From Pagrus major (taxonomy: Eukaryota; Chordata; Actinopteri; Spariformes; Sparidae), in assembly GCF_040436345.1 (NCBI RefSeq), contig NC_133227.1:23248671-23312670 (forward strand): DNA of 64,000 nt, read 5' to 3'. Both the position numbers and the translations under genes were made by a program. The notes below the pieces were generated by a model. It worked only from the letters and a program-made list of their open reading frames with translations. It had not been told where the DNA came from and made no database searches. Of this stretch, positions 57,698 to 64,000 are shown in pieces. The first letter of the stretch is position 1. Each line of letters starts with the position of its first letter.

Positions 57698-59620
57698 CTT
57701 TGACCGGTTCAAGACTTTTACTGAATTACTGGAATTATTGGAGGCGTGTGACAGTTTGTACAAAGTTTGTAATATTGTTTTACACTTACAGTTGAGTATT
57801 GATAAATAAATAAATAAATAAAAAAACAAATAAATAAACAAATATTTATTTATGAGATGATGTGTAATGACGAAGCTCTCTGAAGCGTCTGATTCAGTGA
57901 AACATGGTGACCTCTGCTGGTCAGCTGTTGGTAATACATTAGAACAAATGGACTCAAGATCAGTGCAACTGCAGATCACAATATAGTTTGTTATTTTGTT
58001 CAGTGAAACTTGTTTTCTAAAAACTTTTGGTAACATTGTCAGTGATTTGTATTGTTGTTACAGTATTATTACTGAATTCTCAACAGTTTTTTTAGTTGTG
58101 TACTGTATGTATTTACAATGCATTCTGGGAAGATATTACTGTAAATCTAAATACGGTAATACTTCAAAAACAACCAGACCTCCATTTTAAAGGTGCAATA
58201 TGCAAAGACGTCTACGTGTTGAGTTGCCTTGATATCTGCTGACGTTAGCATGCTAACCAGCTAGCCTCAGCCCTCTGTCCTTTTTCATAATTCTGAAATG
58301 GTGCAGGCCATGATTTTTTATATTTTAATTAGTCAGTGAGTCCTGCAGTACATTTACTGAAGCACTGTAGCCTACTTACGCACACTTAGAGGTACTTGTA
58401 CTTTACTTGAGAATTTCCATTTTCTGCTACTTCATACCTCCACTTCACTACATTTTAGAGGCAAATATTGTACTTTTTACTCCACCACAACTATCTGATG
58501 ACTTTAGTTACTAGTTACTTTGCAGATAACATGCTGCATTAGAGCTAAATTAGGACATTTTTAAATTAATTTATTTTATCGGTAATCAGATAAACAAAAA
58601 AGAAACACTTCCGATAATTGAATAATGCAGACTTGAATTAACGTTCCACCTGCAGTATAAAAGGTATATACATGTAAATATGATCCACTGGGGTTTGCTC
58701 TTCACCGCCTTCACCCTAAAGAGAAGCACTGCTGGTATCTTCCCTTTTTAAAAAAACAAGCAAAAAACTAACAATAGATAAACTTGAGGTTGTTCATCGT
58801 ATTTATTTTAATAATCTCACAGGCCTGCAGTTCTCCGACCTCTGGCTTCTTTACAAATAGCTTCAAACATGCAATTATTCAACCGCCACTGAAAAATCTG
58901 TGTCCCCTATCACTCAGGCTAATTACAGACCAATTTCTAAATTATTGTTACGATTGAAGAAAAGTATCTTTATTTATCACATCGCAGTCATACGATAAAC
59001 AATGTTGTGAACCTGCTTTTGAGCCATCACTCACAGACCAGCTCCACATCAGAGGGCAGACTCGTCTCCAGTACCACCATCTGTCGCTGTCAAACATGGT
59101 CCAACTGTTTTTGGGCCTCATCATCCTACAACTTTCCTCCCTGATGTTGGCTGCCTTCTGATTGGCCGTGCTGAATGTTTGTGCTGCCCTCTGCTGGCTG
59201 CTGGAGGCTCCAGACTGTTTGGCTCATTAAGATCTTGCCTTGTCTATTTTGTCTACATTTAGCAGGTTGCGCAGTCCATTTAGGTGCAAGGGTTTTATAG
59301 ACCGTGTTCTGTCTGATGGGTGTATCGCTCAGTGTATTGTATGTAGATACATACTGGGTTAGCCTCAGCTAGCCTGTTCTTGGTTCCTCCAGCTGCTGTT
59401 TGTCTCTTCAGCTGTCACAATTCTTGGTTGCAACACACGACCTCCTGCGGTCGAGCCAATAAAATATCAGATAAAGTAAATATCTGAACATAATTAGTAA
59501 AGTATGTGAAAAATATCTGGAGTCAGTGTTGGACTGTGAGCTGCAGACTGAAGCTGCTTTATTGATCCTGAAGAGATTTATTACTGATCAGTGAATCAAT
59601 CTGTCTGATGATGCTAATGT
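57696..59620. other. Intergenic with repeats, no gene seen
   Basis: Holds short fish repeats (a family beta-like start TTAAAGGTGCAATATG near 58188, a TACTTGTACTTTACTTGAG block near 58395) and the LINE fragment at 58690-58960. No coding frame was recognised. Confidence 0.45.
58690..58960 (+). mobile_element. L2-like LINE reverse-transcriptase fragment
   Basis: The frame NSFKHAIIQPPLKN (from about 58857) followed, after a small break, by CPLSLRLI and a NYRPISKL-like remnant matches the 'fKhAvvqPllKKp.ld...l.NYRPIS.L' block of L2/Maui RTs. Inactive. Confidence 0.65.
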
Positions 59621-59627
59621 CTCTTTA

Positions 59628-59629
<2 letters not shown>

Positions 59630-59661
<32 letters not shown>

Positions 59662-59831
59662 CACTTTATTTAATCAGCTTTACTGCAAAACACACACACA
59701 TACACACAAACACACACACACATTCAACAAAATGAGTGAAAGAAACACAGAAAGGCCTTTTTCTGTGTGTGTGTGCATGCCTCTCTCTCTCTCTCTCTCT
59801 CTTTAGCTGTGTGTGTCTGTGTGTGTGTGTC

Positions 59832-59868
<37 letters not shown>

Positions 59869-60250
59869 GTGTGTGTATGTGTGTTGGACTTGGTTCACTT
59901 CCTGTCAGAGAGAGAAGAGAGAGGGAGGGAGGGCAAACGACAGAGAGACAGATTGAAAACAGACGTTCTCTCTCTCTCTCCTTCCCTCTCCCTCTCCCTC
60001 TCCCTCTCTCCCACTCTCTCTCTCTCCTCCTCTCGCTCTCCCACTGTGAGTCAGTCTGTTGGTTTCCATGCGTCGCCCGTCTGGAATGAACTCAGACTAA
60101 AGACTAAAGAGGAGTGAGGGGAAGGAGAGAGGAGACAACTGAAAAAGAAAAAGAAGAAGAAGAAGAAGAAGAAGAAGAGGAGGAAGAAGAGGAAGAAGAA
60201 GAAGAAGAAGAGGAGGAGGAGGAGGAGGAGGAAAGAGAAGAGGAGCAGCA
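59630..60250. repeat. 620-bp cluster of simple repeats (CA, CT, GT, CT, GAA/GAG)
   Basis: In order on the plus strand: CT/CA runs (59630-59720), CT (59780-59803), GT (59805-59885), CT/CCCTCT (59965-60045), and a pure GAA/GAG stretch (60140-60235). CA and GT blocks, and CT and GA blocks, can pair with each other. The poly-Glu open frame here (60114-60413) is a product of the GAA/GAG repeat. Confidence 0.9.
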
Positions 60251-60804
60251 GCATCAGAAGGTTTGCACAGACCAAATGTCTCATTCTTATTTTGCTGATT
60301 TGTCCGTCTCTGAGACTTTGTGTCCTCCCATCAAGCCCTGCAGTAAAACTCTCAGTACCTCAGCGTTCAAATACTGTGTACGCTGCAGTACAGCACACAG
60401 TATTATGAGTTAGATGTATGCAGAATGATTATTTGTTATGACTGCTGCATTACTGAAAAGAGGCTTTAATGCGCAGCTTTTTGCACAAGATTGGTTCATA
60501 TTTTATAAACCTCTCACATTTTATTAGATCACTGTCTTCAGTTGTGTGACGATTTGTTGTAGTTTACTTTCAGAGAGCATAATACACCGTTCACTTCATG
60601 ATCACGTTTAAAAAACATCAGCTGTGATGTCATTAATGTTAAAGGTTATCTGGATATTTGTTTTTACTAAAGCAGATTATTGTTGTCAGGACGGCAACTC
60701 TGTTTTTCTTGTACATTAGTTGAAATTATCACATATTTACTGTTAATAATGATTCAACAAAGCACAAGACACTGAAAACTCCACTCTGATGATGAATTAA
60801 ACAC
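60251..60804. other. Intergenic, no gene seen
   Basis: AT-rich; nothing beyond the run-off of the poly-Glu open frame. The sequence at 60719-60870 is loosely repeated at 61944-62030 (AAACAAACTGAGAAATATTC), so the area has been duplicated locally. Confidence 0.4.
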
Positions 60805-61755
60805 TTTATTTTTTCATTGTTGAAGTCAAAACAAACTGAGAAATATTCAAACGGGCATTCTTACACAAATTTGATCTAATCAGTATTGATCATTGTATCG
60901 ATTTTCTTTCTCACTGTGAAAACATACATACAGAAGGATTGGTTATGATACTTGTGATTGATTGTCTGATTGATTCATACACTCAAATTTCATCACAAAG
61001 TTTCACATTTAATGCAAAAGTTTTCATGTTGAGTCAACGTGGATAAATTATATAACACAGTCTGATTAAATAAAATAAATGCAGACTTATACATAAACCT
61101 TTAAACCGGAACTTCTACATAAATATGTTTCTTCAATGTTTATTAAGTTTTCTATATAAAAGTATTGCATTTCACATTCGTTAGTCTGTCATGTAATAAA
61201 TCACACATCTACTTATTTTATTTATACACTTCGACTCAGCATTATAGTAAAACTTTGTATTAATTAGAATCATAAATAGATGAAACATTTACATCTAATT
61301 TAAAATTCTTAAAGTCAATGTTTAAGGCAAGTAATGTTTCTCAGTGTATGTGTCAGCAAGTTCACATAATCACCACTTCTGCTCTGAAACAAAGAAAGTT
61401 TAATAGTTTTGTTTTTATATTTTAAACATGTTTACCGTAAAGTCTTCAATGAAAGCCAACTTTCAACAAAATATGTGAAATAAATAAAAAAATAAAATGC
61501 TTTTATTGTGAAACACCTGCAGGAAGAGAGTTTCATGGACTTCCAGTCTGTCTGTGTGTCTTACCTGCCAACATTTAGCAGCTGTCTGAACACAGGTTCA
61601 ACTGATTTCACCATTTACACTACATTTACAAAAGAAGACTTTTTTTATTGATGTAAACAGGTCAAATTTTACAAAAACAGTAACATTAATCAATACAGGC
61701 TTCTTCTTTGTCTCCTGTGGAGAAAGTCCCCAGACTCCCTTTGAAAATCGCTAAA
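60805..61755 (-). ncRNA. Possible short two-exon transcript with kappaB-like promoter motif
   Basis: On the minus strand: a GGGGACTTTCTCC motif (within 61718-61740), then an ATG at 61612-61614 opening MVKSVEPVFRQLLNVG up to a perfect donor GGCAG/GTAAGA (exon ends 61565). A good acceptor TTTGTTTCAG at 61384 follows; joining gives RAEVVIM and a stop at 61362-61364. AATAAA at 60805-60810 could end it. The frame is only 23 residues, so a non-coding RNA, a pseudogene remnant or chance are all possible. The first-exon part recurs at 63205-63254 and 63574-63625. Confidence 0.2.
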
Positions 61756-61860
61756 TTTTGTGAGCTGCTGAGCTGGAGGAAACTTTATAAACATTGTGAA
61801 ATGCTGTCTCTGATAAATTCTTAATTATTAGGGCCTTCTTCTAAATTCAGCAAATATTAT
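61560..61860. repeat. About 300-bp unit, outlying copy
   Basis: Shares with 63203-63520 and 63572-63865, in order, TTACCTGCCAACA, GATTTCA, TGTAAACRGGT, GTGGAGAAAGTCCCCAGACT, TTTTGTGAG, ACATTGTGAAA and a CTTCT..TAAATTC block. A shorter relative is at 43530-43680. Confidence 0.65.
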
Positions 61861-62659
61861 CTATGAAAATTGTTTATACACATTGCATCCATTTGCATGT
61901 TTATTTGTATATAGAGTGGGGACCTGACAGACCTTTTTCTTGTGTTAATTGAAATGATCACATATTTAATCGTTCTTTTGTTGTTGGAGTAAAACAAACT
62001 GAGAAATATTCAAACTAATATTCTTTTCAAGACCATAAACACCAAGAAAATTACAGAGCCAGAAAAAATAAGAGAGAGCTTTAAAAAAAAAAGAGTTTAA
62101 CAGCAACAAACACAGATGTATGCCCTTTTCTTTGTGAGCTGATGCTCAATAAAATTGGTAAAAGTTTGTTGTTGAAGTGAACAGTTTTGGTTCCATGAAT
62201 CATGCGACACTATATTTATTAAAACCTTTGTTTTCTGTGTCTTCCAAAGGTAGGAGGTCACTGGCATCAGACTGTGGGAGTTAGAAAAACAACTTTCAAC
62301 ATGCAGGAGTGACGTACAGGTGAGACACCTGTAGATCAGCTGAGTGTGATGTCAGAGCTGCTCTGTCTGTTTTAAATTTAAATTCCACAGCGACTCAAAG
62401 CAGCAGAGCTAGAGATAGTTTTACCCACAATGCAACGCTCCCTCTGACAGTTTGGTGGGAGATTAGGGTGTGTTATGCTAGTAGCAGCTACATTACATAT
62501 ATACAATGTATTTGTATTGTTTTCATTGTTCATTTATTTGTCATTTTACCACACAAGGTTGTCCAATGAAATGCAAGTTGTAGTCCTTTTAGGCTACACA
62601 CAAACAAAAATCTATATTTTTTTATATTGGAGTGTTAAAGAGTCCATCAGAGCTCTCAC

Positions 62660-62765
62660 CGGCGATAAAATGGTTGATATCCGATCCGATCCGATCCGTG
62701 CTCTGGGTCAGGAGAACAGCCCGTAGAAAAAGGTCCAGGCTGGCGGGGATGACGTTTATGATGTG
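62660..62765 (-). other. Unrecognised exon-like open segment
   Basis: On the minus strand, acceptor CTCCAG at 62766 and donor GCCG/GTGAGA at 62660/62659 bound 106 bases that are open as HIINVIPASLDLFLRAVLLT then QSTDRIGSDINHFIAG. It includes a GATCC-type pentamer repeat (62680-62699). No known domain was recognised and no flanking exon in a matching phase was found. Confidence 0.25.
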
Positions 62766-62928
62766 CTGGAGACACACACACACACCCACACACACACAGA
62801 ACACAGTTCATCTCTTGTATCCATAAATAAGAGATGAACTGTGATTTCCATGTTTACTGAGCCCTGATTGGTTGCACACATTGGCAGCAACTCAGCGTGT
62901 GACATCACAGTTTGATGTGTGTCTAGAG

Positions 62929-63982
62929 CCCTGTTCAGACCTGGTATCAACATCCGTCCTGAGGGATCCGATCACAAGTGGTCAGCTCTAACTACAGGTG
63001 GGAATGGCACCAAGACACATTGAGGATGTATTTGAGATCTGATCACCCAGACCTCGTTTGGAGGTCTTTGTGAAACAGCCACAGCAAATTCTAAATCATT
63101 TATTCCTTCTTGTAAATTCGGCATTAAATGCAATACGTTAAGTTGTTTCTGTCCCTGTAAAAAGTGTCACTTTGTTGTGGCAACAGCAGCGACTTGAGGC
63201 TTACCTGCCAACACTAAGGAGCTGTCTGAACACTGTTTCACCTGATTTCATCATGTTCTGTAAATCTACAAAAATAGACATTTTCATTTATGTAAACAGG
63301 TCAACAGGTTTTTACAAATGCAGTAAACAGTAACCAATACACTACATCTTTGTCGCGTGTGGAGAAAGTCCCCAGACTCCCTTAAGAAAATGCTTAATTT
63401 TGTGAGTTGTTGAGCGAGGGGAAACTTTAAAAACATTGTGAAACACTGTCTATGACAAATTCGTAATCATTCATGCTTTCTCGTAAATTCGGCATTAAAT
63501 GTAATACTTTGAGTATTACTAACTTCCTTGTCAGTTAGTCATGCATTGCTGTTTCAGCCTGTTTATGTCTTACCTGCCAACATTGAGCAGCTGTTTAAAC
63601 ACACAGTTTCAACTGATTTCACCATTTTCAATAAATAGGCTTAAATAGACATTTTATTGATGTAAACGGGTACATTTTTACGAATAACGTAAACAATAAC
63701 CAATATAGGCTTCTTCTTTGTTGTTGGTGGAGAAAGTCCCCAGACTCCCTTAAAAAAAAGCTCAATTTTGTGAGTTGTTGAGTTAGGAGAGACTTTATAA
63801 ACATTGTGAAATGCTGTCTCTTTTCTTAATTCTTAATTTTATGGGCCTTCTTGTAAATTTCTTTATTTGTACATTTGCACCAGCAAAGCACATGTTTATT
63901 ACACATCACTGACAGGCTTCGAGATGTCCACTTGCGATCGGATCACTCAGGACGGATGTTAAAACCAGGTCTGAACAGTCCC
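62929..63982. mobile_element. MITE-like element with 55-60 bp inverted ends and two inner tandem units
   Basis: The left end (62929 onward: CCCTGTTCAGACCTGGTATC, ATCCGTCCTGAG, GATCCGATCACAAGTGG) is the inverse of the right end (CCACTTGCGATCGGATCACT through AACCAGGTCTGAACAGTCCC, to about 63982). Between them lie two units of about 370 bp (63200-63520 and 63570-63865), plus the tail of a third at 63080-63160. A single end of the same family is in an ARAP intron at 53195. No transposase was seen. Confidence 0.6.
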
Positions 63983-64000
63983 AAAGTAGTCAAATCTTTC

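Noticed and set aside
57486-57809. 107-codon plus-strand frame
   Set aside because: Kept open by a (GT)n microsatellite; no recognisable protein.
60114-60413. 99-codon plus-strand frame rich in Glu
   Set aside because: It is the translation of a GAA/GAG simple repeat; no domain, no splice or promoter support.
1-64000. tRNA, rRNA, riboswitch or CRISPR-like arrays
   Set aside because: None seen; the short tandem arrays are microsatellites or minisatellites without spacer structure.

Overview
The window looks like a piece of a ray-finned fish genome, probably a spiny-rayed (percomorph) teleost. The reasons are an AT-rich background, compact multi-exon genes with GT-AG introns often of 80-400 bp, many dinucleotide microsatellites, L2/Maui-type LINE fragments, hAT and MITE-like DNA transposons, and an expanded GIMAP (AIG1-type GTPase) cluster. 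No bacterial operon, rRNA, tRNA or CRISPR is visible.

Layout. 1-2.7 kb: repeats, no gene. 2.7-8.0 kb (+): a five-exon gene for a small single-Ig-domain membrane receptor with cytoplasmic tyrosines. 10.1-43.2 kb: six GIMAP-family genes arranged as three divergent (head-to-head) pairs. In each pair the minus-strand gene encodes one GTPase domain plus a C-terminal coiled coil (10105-12993, 23855-26616, 34493-38445). The plus-strand gene encodes two GTPase domains in tandem (15268-18967, 30489-32748, 40946-43183). The three minus-strand genes share the same four-exon structure and intron phases, and the plus-strand genes share a non-coding first exon plus two coding exons. The locus therefore looks like a triplicated cassette. 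In the first cassette the second GTPase domain of the plus-strand gene is interrupted by a 1.64 kb hAT element with a perfect 8-bp target duplication.

45.6-57.4 kb (-): a 25-coding-exon ARAP-family gene (ArfGAP, ankyrin, PH and RhoGAP modules). I traced every exon junction in frame to a 1149-residue product. It ends just after the RhoGAP domain, without the RA and last PH domains usual in the family, and has a repeat-rich N-terminal region. 57.5-64 kb: no confident gene; a 600-bp low-complexity cluster, an L2 fragment, and several copies of a unit carrying a kappaB-like motif and an exon-like segment, two of them inside an inverted-repeat (MITE-like) element.

How the genes may work together (known of the family plus inference). 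GIMAPs are septin-like/dynamin-like GTPases of immune cells that assemble on membranes. The paired genes here could supply a coiled-coil type and a tandem-domain type from one shared promoter. The tandem types end in different membrane-targeting signals: a Cys cluster plus acidic di-leucine-like tail in two, a CaaX-like end in one. IRF/PRDI-like GAAAGT motifs sit in the introns of several of the GIMAP genes. The Ig receptor is also immune-like. All gene models come from reading splice sites and frames by eye; none has transcript support here.
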